This document shows, one piece after another, positions 16,819 to 25,780 of a stretch of 64,000 nt of DNA. The notes below the pieces were generated by a model that was given only the letters and a program-made list of their open reading frames with translations, was not told the origin of the DNA and searched no databases. Position 1 is the first letter of the stretch, and each line of letters starts with the position of its first letter. The DNA is taken from positions 81,648 through 145,647 of the forward strand of contig NZ_MASU01000022.1 in NCBI RefSeq assembly GCF_003202235.1, given 5' to 3'. The DNA comes from Prauserella flavalba. Its GTDB lineage: Bacteria > Actinomycetota > Actinomycetes > Mycobacteriales > Pseudonocardiaceae. The translations under genes and the position numbers were made by a program.

Positions 16819-17784
16819 GTGGTACGAAGACGCGTGTTCGAGCACGATGACCTGCTGCGACGCTTCCCGGGAGGCGTCGCCCCGCGGGCGGCCCTGGTCG
16901 CTCTCGGCATGTCTCATTCCGCCATCTCCCGGCGTTGCCGCGCGAACGGCCCGTGGCGCAGGCTCATGCTGGGCGTGGTCATGCTCACCAACGGCACGCC
17001 CACGCGCTACCAGCTCGGCAGGGCCGCTCTCGTCCACGCCGGTGCCGACGCGATGATCACCGGCGTCGAGGCGGCCCGCATCCACGGCGTCCGCCGCCTG
17101 CCTCCGGACTCGCGGGTGCACGTCCTGATCCCCCACACACGCCGCGTTGCCACGCGCGGCTTCGCCGTGGTCGAACGCACGATCCACCTGCCCGAACCGC
17201 TTGTGATCAACGGCTTGCCGGTGGCTCCGCTCGCCCGCGCATTGATCGACGCGGCACATCGGATGGACAAGCTGAGCGACGTCCGAGCGATGATCACCGA
17301 CGCCGTTCAGCGACAGCTCTGCCATCCTCGGGAGCTACGGCACGAGCTCGAGCAAGGCACGACGATCGGCTCCGCGCTGCCCCGTATCGTGGTTGAGGAG
17401 ATGGACCGCGGCGTCCGCGCGGCCGCACGCGCCTGGGCCGCGCAGGTCGGCAGGCAGAGCAAGCTGCCGGAACCCCAGTGGAATGTCGAGCTCCGCGATG
17501 GTTTTGGTGCGCTACTCGGCGTCGCCGACGCCTACTGGCCGGACATCGGCCTCGCCTGGGCGGTCGATGCGCCGGACTTCCGTCTCGATCCGACCGGCTA
17601 CGGCAGGGCCACTCGGGAACGTGCCAGGCTGGCGGCCGCCGGCGTGGTCGTCGTGCACACTCCACCGGTCCAGCTGCGGAACGATCCGGCGGCAGTGGTC
17701 TCCGACCTGCGCGCCGGCTACGTGCGGGCCGTCAGCAGACCACCGCCCGACGTGCGGACACGACTGGGTCGCGCCGCGGCGTGA
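16819..17784 (+). CDS. AbiEi-antitoxin-like / DUF559-type actinobacterial protein, copy 2
   Basis: A paralogue of the 10534-11475 protein with the same layout: N-terminal wHTH (LLRRFPGGVAPRAALVALGMSHSAISRRC), the shared RANGPWRRLMLGVVML signature, a central VHVLIPHTRRVATRGFAVVERT segment and a C-terminal Vsr/DUF559-like fold (LLGVADAYWPDIGLAWAVDAPDF....AAAGVVVVHTPP). In both copies the metal-binding acidic positions of an active nuclease are only partly recognisable. It stands alone between DUF4191 and the RDD gene, an insertion into an otherwise mycobacterial-like order. No partner toxin is adjacent. Function unknown. Confidence 0.75.
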   Translation: MVRRRVFEHDDLLRRFPGGVAPRAALVALGMSHSAISRRCRANGPWRRLMLGVVMLTNGTPTRYQLGRAALVHAGADAMITGVEAARIHGVRRLPPDSRVHVLIPHTRRVATRGFAVVERTIHLPEPLVINGLPVAPLARALIDAAHRMDKLSDVRAMITDAVQRQLCHPRELRHELEQGTTIGSALPRIVVEEMDRGVRAAARAWAAQVGRQSKLPEPQWNVELRDGFGALLGVADAYWPDIGLAWAVDAPDFRLDPTGYGRATRERARLAAAGVVVVHTPPVQLRNDPAAVVSDLRAGYVRAVSRPPPDVRTRLGRAAA

Positions 17785-17790
17785 CCTCCG

Positions 17791-18309
17791 TCAGCGCAGC
17801 CGGACCACGACCGTGCCGGTCAGCCGGTCGTGCCAGCCGCGGTTGTCGGCGTTCCGCACGGCCGCGGGCAGGATGAGGAAGGTCAGCGCTCCGCGGACGA
17901 CCGCACGCCACAGTCCGGGTATGCCCGCTCCGTCGAGCCTCCCGACCCGGATGCCGCAGGCGGCCATGCCGGGAGTGAAGCCGAAGAACGCGGCGGGCAC
18001 GATCGTGATCACCGCCCATACGGCGAGTGACCACAGGTTGTACTCCTGCATCACGGCTACGTTCGAGTAGTCGGGACGGACGAAAAGGGCGGTGAGGAGC
18101 GACGCCACGATCAGGTCGACCACGAGTGCGAGGAAACGGCGCCCACTCCCCGCGGCCGCTCCTGGGCCGTCCTCGGGCAGCCCCAGGTGTTCACCCGGCC
18201 ATCGCGGGGGTTCGCGGTCGGCGTTCTCACCAGCTGCGGCGAGCGACGTAAGCCACTCTCCGGTCCATCTAGCCACCTGACCAGGGTATGTCGGTGGCGT
18301 CACCGGCAT
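17791..18309 (-). CDS. RDD family membrane protein (Rv2219A-like)
   Basis: An RDD-domain protein, with Arg and Asp in the first membrane segment (GSGRRFLALVVDLIVASLLTALF), a second hydrophobic segment (LWSLAVWAVITIVPAAFFGFTPGMAACGIRVGRL) and a third before the conserved ending DNRGWHDRLTGTVVV. RDD proteins are small polytopic membrane proteins of mostly unknown transport function. The start at 18309 (MPVTPPTYPG) has GGAG about ten bases upstream; GTG at 18276 (VARWTGEWL) is an alternative. A longer frame to 18393 would cover the GlnR boxes and is rejected. It is divergent from glnA1. Confidence 0.82.
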   Translation of the reverse strand: MPVTPPTYPGQVARWTGEWLTSLAAAGENADREPPRWPGEHLGLPEDGPGAAAGSGRRFLALVVDLIVASLLTALFVRPDYSNVAVMQEYNLWSLAVWAVITIVPAAFFGFTPGMAACGIRVGRLDGAGIPGLWRAVVRGALTFLILPAAVRNADNRGWHDRLTGTVVVRLR

Positions 18310-18353
18310 GGCGCCTGGTCTCCTATCCGAAAGATGCGATATCCGCCCACCCG

Positions 18354-18391
18354 TTAACACCGGCGAAACATTCGGGTGACGGTCGGGCAAC
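18354..18391 (+). promoter_or_regulatory. double GlnR box upstream of glnA1
   Basis: The sequence reads TTAAC-n6-GAAAC-n6-GTGAC-n6-GCAAC with every spacer exactly six bases. This is the actinobacterial GlnR a-site/b-site arrangement (consensus gTnAC-n6-GaAAC, twice). It ends 68 bases before the glnA1 start. GlnR would activate or modulate glutamine synthetase under nitrogen limitation. Confidence 0.85.
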
Positions 18392-18459
18392 ACCGCGCTT
18401 CTAGCGTGAGCCGAAGTGAGTACTGCCGCACGAGCTCGAACATGAAGGAGTCACCGAGG

Positions 18460-19884
18460 GTGTCCACTACTCCAGACGATGTCCTGCGTCTGATCGCCGA
18501 CGAGGACGTGCAATTTGTCGACGTGAGGTTCTGTGACCTGCCGGGCATCATGCAGCACTTCACCGTCCCGGCCAAGTCTTTCGACGCGGACGCGTTCGAA
18601 GAGGGTCTCGCCTTCGACGGCTCCTCGGTGCGCGGCTTCCAGTCGATCCACGAGTCGGACATGCTGCTGCTGCCGGACGCCGCCACCGCGCGGATCGACC
18701 CGTTCCGGAAGCACAAGACCCTGTCGCTGAACTTCTTCGTGCACGACCCGTTCACTCGCGAGGCCTACAGCCGCGACCCTCGTAACATCGCGCGCAAGGC
18801 CGAGCAGTACGTCGCCGAGTCCGGCATCGCCGACACGGTGTTCTTCGGCCCGGAGGCCGAGTTCTACACCTTCGACTCGGTGCGCTTCGACTCGACCGAG
18901 CACGGCAGCTTCCACGAGATCGACTCGGTCGAGGGCTGGTGGAACACGGGCCGCGAGGAAGAGGGCGGCAACAAGGGCTACAAGACCAAGTTCAAGGGTG
19001 GCTACTTCCCCGTGCCGCCGGTCGACCACTTCGCCGACCTGCGTGACGACATCGTCGCGAACCTGGTCGCCTCGGGCTTCGAGATCGAGCGCGCCCACCA
19101 CGAGGTCGGCACCGCCGGCCAGGCGGAGATCAACTACAAGTTCAACACGCTGCTGCACGCTGCGGACGACCTGCAGCTGTTCAAGTACATCGTGAAGAAC
19201 ACCGCCTTCGCCCAGGGCAAGACGGCCACGTTCATGCCGAAGCCGCTCTTCGGTGACAACGGCTCGGGCATGCACTGCCACCAGTCGCTGTGGAAGGACG
19301 GCGAGCCGCTGTTCTACGACGAGTCCGGTTACGCGGGCCTGTCCGACACGGCGCGTCACTACATCGGCGGCATCCTGGCCCACGCCCCCAGCCTGCTGGC
19401 CTTCACCAACCCGACCGTGAACTCGTACCACCGGCTCGTGCCGGGCTTCGAGGCACCGGTCAGCCTGGTGTACTCGCAGCGCAACCGCTCGGCCTGCGTG
19501 CGTATCCCGATCACCGGGAACAACGCGAAGGCCAAGCGCATCGAGTTCCGTTGCCCGGACTCGTCGGGTAACCCGTACCTGGCGTTCGCGGCGATGATGA
19601 TGGCCGGCCTGGACGGCATCAAGAACAAGATCGAGCCGGCGGAGCCGATCGACAAGGACCTCTACGAGCTGCCGCCCGAGGAGGCCAAGAACGTCAAGCT
19701 GGTTCCTGGTGACCTGGGCACCGTGCTCGACACGCTGGAAGCCGACCACGACTTCCTGCTCGAGGGTGGCGTCTTCACCCCCGACGTGATCGAGACGTGG
19801 ATCAGCTTCAAGCGGGAGCACGAGATCGATCCGCTGCGCCTGCGCCCGCACCCGTACGAGTTCGCGCTCTACTACGACGTGTGA
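18460..19884 (+). CDS. glnA1: type I glutamine synthetase
   Basis: Catalyses ATP-dependent glutamate + ammonia to glutamine as a dodecamer. At 474 residues it is a full-length GSI-beta type enzyme. Visible signatures: [17 protein letters not shown] (N-terminal beta-grasp and latch), [10 protein letters not shown] with metal-binding Glu, the [21 protein letters not shown]/substrate loop, [18 protein letters not shown], and the adenylylation tyrosine in [11 protein letters not shown]. The GTG start at 18460 follows AAGGAG with nine bases spacing. Regulation by GlnR (boxes at 18354-18391) and by adenylylation is expected. A strong terminator follows. Confidence 0.97.
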   Translation: MSTTPDDVLRLIADEDVQFVDVRFCDLPGIMQHFTVPAKSFDADAFEEGLAFDGSSVRGFQSIHESDMLLLPDAATARIDPFRKHKTLSLNFFVHDPFTREAYSRDPRNIARKAEQYVAESGIADTVFFGPEAEFYTFDSVRFDSTEHGSFHEIDSVEGWWNTGREEEGGNKGYKTKFKGGYFPVPPVDHFADLRDDIVANLVASGFEIERAHHEVGTAGQAEINYKFNTLLHAADDLQLFKYIVKNTAFAQGKTATFMPKPLFGDNGSGMHCHQSLWKDGEPLFYDESGYAGLSDTARHYIGGILAHAPSLLAFTNPTVNSYHRLVPGFEAPVSLVYSQRNRSACVRIPITGNNAKAKRIEFRCPDSSGNPYLAFAAMMMAGLDGIKNKIEPAEPIDKDLYELPPEEAKNVKLVPGDLGTVLDTLEADHDFLLEGGVFTPDVIETWISFKREHEIDPLRLRPHPYEFALYYDV

Positions 19885-19961
19885 TGCGAAACCGGGTTTG
19901 ACCTGGTAAAACGCCTGTTTTCGACCACCCCAGGCCGTCTACAGGCCGTCATAGCGAAAAA

Positions 19962-19999
19962 ACGCACGCGGCCCCGCCATCGGCGGGGCCGCGTTGCGT
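19962..19999 (+). terminator. Rho-independent terminator of glnA1
   Basis: ACGCACGCGGCCCCGCC and GGCGGGGCCGCGTTGCGT form a long G+C-rich stem with a short loop 77 bases after the glnA1 stop, preceded by an A run (bidirectional appearance). Confidence 0.85.
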
Positions 20000-20091
20000 G
20001 TACGAAGCGTAATCAGCACAGGTCAAGACCGGTGGCGCGACGACGGTCGGAGATAGCCCACCCACCCCGATCGGGCGATCTCACTTGATTC

Positions 20092-20119
20092 TTGACCTAA
20101 CGATCTTGCTTCTACTATT
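20092..20119 (+). promoter_or_regulatory. candidate promoter of the defence operon
   Basis: TTGACC at 20092-20097 and TACTAT at 20113-20118 resemble -35 and -10 hexamers, 15 bases apart, in a locally AT-rich stretch about 50 bases ahead of the first gene of the island. The spacing is a little short, so this is only a candidate. Confidence 0.4.
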
Positions 20120-20167
20120 CGGCATGTCGCTCATCGGTCGGTCAGGCTCGTCTGCTTAACTCTACTC

Positions 20168-20911
20168 ATGGAGTCTTGGGACCCGGACGGGGTTGCGCGC
20201 CTGGAGTCGATTCGGGACATGCTGGGCGAGGTCGGCTTGACCGACTTCCTGCGGGAGGAGATCGGCGCGGTCTGGACCGCGAACCGGGACCGGCATGAGC
20301 CCGAGGAGCTCTACGATGACTCCTGGACCTTGGCTTCGCAGTCAAGTCGGAACCTGGCGAATCGAATACTCGCCCGCGTTCAGGGCGATGATCGGTGGCG
20401 ATCGGCCGGCGTGTCCGCGTCGAAGGAACACAACGCCACCGTCCTGCACCTACCGGGCTGCGAGATCCGCATGGTCAAGGCGCCCGCGCGGGCTGGTCGC
20501 CGACCTGGGTTTGCCAGCGATTTCGAGTGGTCCAGTGGAGCACGTTTGGACGCGGCCTCCCGAAACCACGCCGTGTATGCGGCGATGGCACCGATGCTGG
20601 GGATGGCTTCCCTGTTCGAGGTCGAACAGCCCGACGGCGTGCACCCGGTACATGCCTGCCGCGACGTGTTCGCGGTATGGGCTGGCGACCTGACTTCGGG
20701 TTTGACCGCAGGTTGGTTCGGGCTGCCGACGACCGGCCCGGATCGGTGGATCGCCGTCGTCCCGGCATGGTGGGATGAGCCGAATCCCGGTTCGGTCAGT
20801 ACGGACGAGGTCACGCCGCAGCCTGACAGTGGACCGTCTTTCGGGAGTGGCGTGGCCCCGACTCCGTCCGTCACGCTCAAGCCTCAGACGGGGAAGGGCA
20901 ACCCGCAGTGA
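20168..20911 (+). CDS. unknown protein coupled to HTH-ImmA/IrrE gene
   Basis: A 247-residue soluble protein with no domain I recognise. Features: an acidic N-terminus (ESWDPDGVARLESIRDMLG), a central region FEWSSGARLDAASRNHAVYAAMAPML, the Trp-rich VVPAWWDEPNPG segment and a Pro/Ser/Thr-rich tail. Its TGA overlaps the GTG of the following HTH-ImmA/IrrE gene (GTGA), so they are made together. ImmA/IrrE peptidases often cleave a co-encoded repressor or antitoxin; this partner is a candidate substrate or effector, but that is inference from position only. It is the first gene after glnA1 and the start of the horizontally acquired region. Confidence 0.7.
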   Translation: MESWDPDGVARLESIRDMLGEVGLTDFLREEIGAVWTANRDRHEPEELYDDSWTLASQSSRNLANRILARVQGDDRWRSAGVSASKEHNATVLHLPGCEIRMVKAPARAGRRPGFASDFEWSSGARLDAASRNHAVYAAMAPMLGMASLFEVEQPDGVHPVHACRDVFAVWAGDLTSGLTAGWFGLPTTGPDRWIAVVPAWWDEPNPGSVSTDEVTPQPDSGPSFGSGVAPTPSVTLKPQTGKGNPQ

Positions 20912-22050
20912 CTCCTGAGTCCGGCCCCGTCCTGCGCGCGCGTCGACGGCGGGCCACCGGAACCGTCGTGGATTTCGATGGAAGGCGCTTGTCTCTCGCC
21001 AGGCGTCTCCGGCGACTGCAACGGACGACGCTTGCGGCTAAGACCACCGTGACCGCTGCCGCGATCACGCAGTTCGAGCGCGGCACCGCGCGCCCGACGA
21101 ACGCCGTTGTTGCCGAACTGGCCCTGGCATTGGGGGTTCCCACAGACTTCTTCCGACAAGGCCGCCCCATCGAGCAGGTCCCCGCGAGCGCCGCACACTT
21201 CCGATCGCTTCGCGCGACCCCAGCCATCGCCCGCGATCAGGCGTTGGCCTTCGCCGAGATCGCCTTGGCGGTTGTGGACGTTCTTGAACAGTACGTCGAC
21301 CTGCCCACCGTGACGGATATCGTCGAACCTGTCGACGGCGAGCCCACGTCTGATCAGGTAGCCACCATAGCTGCGAACACACGCAAGAGACTGGGCGTCG
21401 AGCCTGGACCCGTACCTCATGTTGTGCGACTCCTGGAAGCCCACGGCATCGTCGTTCTCCGTCTTCTATCCGACGTCGACCCGCGAGTTGACGCATTTTC
21501 GACTGAAATCGGCCACCGACCTCTTGTGCTGCTCTCCCCCGCCAAGGATGACCGCGCCCGAAGCCGGTTTGACGCCGCGCACGAACTCGGTCACCTCGTC
21601 ATGCACCAAGACGTCGAGCCCGGCTCGAAGATCATCGAAAGCCAGGCCCACCAGTTCGCGTCCGAGTTCCTCGCGCCAACTGCCGAACTCGAGCCTGACC
21701 TTCCCCGCAAGGTCGACTGGGACCTGCTTCTCCAGGCCAAGACCAAGTGGGGTATCAGTTTGGCGGCGTTGGCATATCGCGCCCATTCCATCGGCCTGTG
21801 GAGCGAACACTCATACCGTCGGGCGAATCAGCACCTCGCCGTCCAGGGCTACCCCGAGCCTGGACCACTTGGACCTCCCGAATCGCCTTATCTACTCGGC
21901 GCCGCCACCGCGCTGCTATCAGACGCCGGCACAACGCTCGACCACCTCGCCGCGGCCAGCCGCCTGACGATCGACCAGATCAACGGCGTCGTGACCGCGG
22001 GCAGCGAGACGAAGCCGCGGCTCCGCGTCACCGTCACGCCGCAACCCTGA
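20908..22050 (+). CDS. XRE-HTH / ImmA-IrrE family metallopeptidase
   Basis: A 380-residue two-domain protein. Residues about 20-80 form an XRE-type helix-turn-helix (SLARRLRRLQRTTLAAKTTVTAAAITQFERGTARPT). The middle and C-terminal part is an ImmA/IrrE (DUF955) zinc peptidase with the HExxH motif in RFDAAHELGHLVMHQD near residue 225, followed by EFLAPTAEL, with Glu as the probable third ligand. Such proteins control mobile elements, stress responses or defence genes by cleaving repressors. Here it follows an unknown partner gene (GTGA overlap) and precedes Gabija, making a regulatory role for the island plausible. Catalytic residues are intact. Confidence 0.88.
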   Translation: MTPESGPVLRARRRRATGTVVDFDGRRLSLARRLRRLQRTTLAAKTTVTAAAITQFERGTARPTNAVVAELALALGVPTDFFRQGRPIEQVPASAAHFRSLRATPAIARDQALAFAEIALAVVDVLEQYVDLPTVTDIVEPVDGEPTSDQVATIAANTRKRLGVEPGPVPHVVRLLEAHGIVVLRLLSDVDPRVDAFSTEIGHRPLVLLSPAKDDRARSRFDAAHELGHLVMHQDVEPGSKIIESQAHQFASEFLAPTAELEPDLPRKVDWDLLLQAKTKWGISLAALAYRAHSIGLWSEHSYRRANQHLAVQGYPEPGPLGPPESPYLLGAATALLSDAGTTLDHLAAASRLTIDQINGVVTAGSETKPRLRVTVTPQP

Positions 22051-22092
22051 CCAGCATCGCGATTCTCGGCTCGATCATTAACTGGAGGTTCT

Positions 22093-24057
22093 GTGCATCT
22101 CAGCCGCCTTGCGATCAGGGGGTTCAGGGCTGCAGCTGACGCTGAACTTCAGTGCCGTTTTCCTGGACGGTTCAGCTTGCTGGTGGGTGCCAACAACGTG
22201 GGTAAAACCACGGTCAGCGATGCCCTCTACCTGGCGCATCCGCAGGTGTTTCCACGGCTGGGACGACCGCCCTCATCCACCCTTGGTGCTCCTCCACGCA
22301 CGATCGAGGTGGAGTACGAGTACGCAACCGCGCCTGACGTCGAGGGGCCGCTCGGTCGCCTGCTGCATACTCAGAGCGGCGTCGATGCGAAGGGCGTAGC
22401 CACGACGTGGACCCGTGGACTCGGACGATCACTCGGTCAGATCGAGACCAGAGCTTTGGTCGCATCGCCACACCAGGACCTGTTCCGATTGATTTACCTG
22501 CCGGCGTACCGCAATCCGCTGGACGAGCTCGCGCGCCGGGAAGCTCGCATCCTGATCGAACTCTTGCGTGCGCAACAGCAACGGGCGAACGGCAGTAGGA
22601 ACCTTGTAGGGCTGCGAAGCAAGGCGTCGGCCCTACTGGAGGCGCTCACCAGCGACGGTTTGATCAAAGCAGTCGAGGAACGCATCGATGGACATCTCGC
22701 GGCGCTCTCGGCCGGAGTCAGCCGCCAACACCCCTTCATCGGCGGTCAAGTCATCGACGATGCGTACCTCGCTCGCGTGCTGGAGCTGCTGATCGGCGTC
22801 ACCGACAATCGCCTCGACGCACGCCGACTCGAAATTTCCGGCCTGGGCTACATCAACCTCCTGCACGTCGCCGTCACCTTGGCGGCCATCCCGGACCTGA
22901 CTGCGAACGAAACAAGCACCTCCGACCACCCCGAAACCGACGAACAGCCCGTACCTAACAAAGAACCCGCTTTCGGGCCTGGAGACGGTGCACTCGGGGA
23001 CAACGGCCAAGACACAATCCAGGCACGTCAGCGGACCGCAAACGCCGACGCCGAGCGCGACTCCGAGGAAGACTCCTTCTTTCCGCCCAGCGCGTTCCAC
23101 GCCACGGTCGTCATCGAGGAACCCGAGGCCCACCTCCATCCCCAACTCCAGCACGGGCTCGTGCGGTACTTGCGCGCAGTGGCGCAAAGGCGACCAGAAC
23201 TTCAGGTGATCTTGAGCAGCCACGCGACCGATATCATCACAACGTGCCGGCCCGAAGAGGTCGTTGTGTTGCGCCGCGACCACGTAGGCCGGCCAGTTGC
23301 TCGCACTATCGCCACGATTCCTATCGTCGGGCGCAACGAGGTCCTTCGGATGGCCCGTCTGCATCTCGACGCGACTCGGTCGGCGGCACTATTCGCGGAG
23401 CGGCTCGTTCTGGTTGAAGGCGTCACGGACGCCCTTCTCGTGCGACAATTCGGCCGCGCCTGGGCTGGCACAGATCTCGAACGGAAGGCGTTCATCGACG
23501 CGCTGACCATTGTGGTCATGGGCCATAAGGTCGGCTCGTGGCCCGTTCGCCTGCTCGCCACAAAAGAGTACGAGTTGGCGGATCGCGTGGCAGTCCTGCG
23601 AGATAGTGACCTTCCTTTCAATGAAGAACCCCGCCGCCCGGCGTGGCTGACAGACCACGATGACAAGATAGTCGGCTTCTTCCCAAACCATCCAACGCTC
23701 GAACCCGCAGTGACGTCCGGGAATGAAGAAGCCATACTCGCCGCGCTCGCTTCCGTCGAACTGGAGCACCCCTCGCCAATCACACGTGAGTCGATTCACG
23801 AGCTGTTTCGCAGCGCCAGGAAAGCCAATAAGACGAACGGAACACCGGCAGTTCCCGCCGGACCTGGCGCATCCAAGAAGGGCGAGTTTGCGATGGCGCT
23901 CGCGGATATCCTTCTTGACCGCCTCGAAAAGCGGCTCAACGTGACGGTTCCGGATCATATGACCGAGATGTTCACCTTTCTTTACGAGTCATACGTTGCA
24001 GAAGAAATCCCGGTACCTGTGACTGCGGAGCCCGGACTCGATGACCACAACATCTAA
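22093..24057 (+). CDS. gajA: Gabija protein GajA (OLD-family ATPase/TOPRIM nuclease)
   Basis: A 654-residue OLD-family protein: the N-terminal ABC-type ATPase has Walker [10 protein letters not shown] near residue 33 and [15 protein letters not shown] (signature/Walker B) near 338, then [10 protein letters not shown] (H-loop). The C-terminal TOPRIM domain shows [17 protein letters not shown] with its catalytic Glu near 440 and RDSDLPF (D-x-D) near 503. Together with the overlapping UvrD-like gene this is the Gabija anti-phage pair, in which GajA is a sequence-specific DNA nickase/endonuclease restrained by nucleotides. Unusual is a 60-residue hydrophilic insertion (about 272-335) before the Walker B region. 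GTG at 22093 follows GGAGG. Confidence 0.88.
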   Translation: MHLSRLAIRGFRAAADAELQCRFPGRFSLLVGANNVGKTTVSDALYLAHPQVFPRLGRPPSSTLGAPPRTIEVEYEYATAPDVEGPLGRLLHTQSGVDAKGVATTWTRGLGRSLGQIETRALVASPHQDLFRLIYLPAYRNPLDELARREARILIELLRAQQQRANGSRNLVGLRSKASALLEALTSDGLIKAVEERIDGHLAALSAGVSRQHPFIGGQVIDDAYLARVLELLIGVTDNRLDARRLEISGLGYINLLHVAVTLAAIPDLTANETSTSDHPETDEQPVPNKEPAFGPGDGALGDNGQDTIQARQRTANADAERDSEEDSFFPPSAFHATVVIEEPEAHLHPQLQHGLVRYLRAVAQRRPELQVILSSHATDIITTCRPEEVVVLRRDHVGRPVARTIATIPIVGRNEVLRMARLHLDATRSAALFAERLVLVEGVTDALLVRQFGRAWAGTDLERKAFIDALTIVVMGHKVGSWPVRLLATKEYELADRVAVLRDSDLPFNEEPRRPAWLTDHDDKIVGFFPNHPTLEPAVTSGNEEAILAALASVELEHPSPITRESIHELFRSARKANKTNGTPAVPAGPGASKKGEFAMALADILLDRLEKRLNVTVPDHMTEMFTFLYESYVAEEIPVPVTAEPGLDDHNI

Positions 24058-25525
24058 GGAGGCACTTACTGCCGAGCAAGCCCGAGCAGCCGGAAGTACT
24101 GACGCCAACACGTATATCGAAGCGGCGCCCGGCTCCGGTAAGACAACTGTGGCCGCTGAACGATTCGGTATCCTTCGCTTCAGCCCTCACCGCGACGACC
24201 GAGCCGTGGTCGCTGTCAGCTTCACACGATCGGCCACGGCAGAATTGGCGCAGCGTATCCGCCGACGCTGGGGGTCGAGCGCGTTGATATGGCCGCATCG
24301 AGTGGTTACTCTCGATACCGTACTCTGCGATCTACTGACGTACCTGTTGCGCCGGGGGTTGCTGCATTGGCCTGGAGGCCACGCGGAACTGACCGTCCAT
24401 GACACCTGGAAAGTCCGTCTCGCACACCATTGGAAACGCCAGCAGCCGTACCTCACCGTCGACGACGACAACAACATCGCCGTGACTGCCGGGTGGGCCA
24501 GGGATCACGACAACCGAGTCGATCTAGAACCTTTTCGAGAGGCTGTTTGCGCTGGTGAATGCACTCACGACGACATTCGCAGAGTGCTGGCTACCACACT
24601 AAACAGGCCAACTATCGCCAATGCAATTGCGGAACGTCTGCAAGACACGATTCGAGCCCTGATCGTCGACGAGGTATTCGACGCCAACCCCCTTGATTTG
24701 TGGCTAGTCGATATCGTCTGCGAACAGGGCATTGACACGAGCATAATCGGCGATCCCTGGCAAGCGCTCTACCGATTCCGCGGGGCTCGACCTGAGCATG
24801 TTCCCAATCTCGTCCAAGAGAAGGGTTTCATCCGTCGCGCACTAACCAAGTCGTTTCGGTTTCGCACACAGGAGGCCCAGGCGCTATCAGCGAGGCTCCG
24901 CGCCGGACAGCCAGTTACCATTCCATTCGGCACCTCACTGGACGCTGACGTGGTTCTAGCTGGCACATGGAAGAACCTCTGGGGAAGCGGAGATAACGTA
25001 CTTCCACTCTCGTTCAGCAGTACTCCCGAGAACCCAACCGAGGCGGCGGCTATTCTACTCCTTGATCGGGTCACCCAAATCACTTTGGGTCAGCACGCAA
25101 CGTTCCTGGGAGAAGCTCTCACAAACCTTGGTATCACCGATCCGGAAGCTGTCGCTCGGATGTCGCAGCCCTTTACCGAGATCCTTGAGGTTCTTGCTAG
25201 CGCAGACCCGAAGTCCGCCGATGCGGCCTGGACCAAGCTTGTCGGCGTCGTGCGGACTGAGTCGCCACGGGAATTTCCAAGAAAGCATCCCACACAAGTT
25301 GCCCGCCTAGAGAAGATTCGACAGGCCCTTCGGAGTGATACACCGAAATTCATTCCTGGAATCACTATTCACCAAGCCAAGGGGCGCGAGTGGGACACTG
25401 TCGCCGTTCGGCTCACCGACGGTGAACGCGAGACACTGGCCAGAGGACTCGATGGCTTGAACGAAGAGCACCGCAAGCTATACGTCGCGTTGACCCGCAG
25501 CAGAGTGCGAACGATTTCGATCTGA
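24041..25525 (+). CDS. gajB: Gabija protein GajB (UvrD-like helicase)
   Basis: A 494-residue superfamily 1 helicase. Motif [15 protein letters not shown] near residue 30, motif Ia [18 protein letters not shown], motif [15 protein letters not shown] near 206, motif [20 protein letters not shown] near 236, motif [20 protein letters not shown], motif [18 protein letters not shown] near 442 and motif [14 protein letters not shown] near 482. All are intact. The start overlaps the gajA stop by 17 bases, the usual Gabija arrangement; GajB senses or unwinds DNA ends and activates GajA. Codon use is visibly more AT-rich than in the chromosome to the left, consistent with transfer. Confidence 0.88.
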   Translation: MTTTSKEALTAEQARAAGSTDANTYIEAAPGSGKTTVAAERFGILRFSPHRDDRAVVAVSFTRSATAELAQRIRRRWGSSALIWPHRVVTLDTVLCDLLTYLLRRGLLHWPGGHAELTVHDTWKVRLAHHWKRQQPYLTVDDDNNIAVTAGWARDHDNRVDLEPFREAVCAGECTHDDIRRVLATTLNRPTIANAIAERLQDTIRALIVDEVFDANPLDLWLVDIVCEQGIDTSIIGDPWQALYRFRGARPEHVPNLVQEKGFIRRALTKSFRFRTQEAQALSARLRAGQPVTIPFGTSLDADVVLAGTWKNLWGSGDNVLPLSFSSTPENPTEAAAILLLDRVTQITLGQHATFLGEALTNLGITDPEAVARMSQPFTEILEVLASADPKSADAAWTKLVGVVRTESPREFPRKHPTQVARLEKIRQALRSDTPKFIPGITIHQAKGREWDTVAVRLTDGERETLARGLDGLNEEHRKLYVALTRSRVRTISI

Positions 25526-25780
25526 AGTCTGCGCTGCGCGTGACCGAGGCGCAGACGGCGGAAGGACTGTGAGCTGTCTTTGTCCAGCGACCCTGACAAC
25601 AACTCCCCTATCGCAAGGAACCCTAAGTCACCTTTCGCGACCACCGGTGCCGTGCCGATGCTGCGACCACCGGAAACCGTCGGGGCTGGGTGAGATGATG
25701 GTCACCTGGAGTGATATGGGCACACCGAAGGCCACACCAGACCGGTCCGTGGGCCTATCGGCAGAGAAGGGGCGCGAGGC

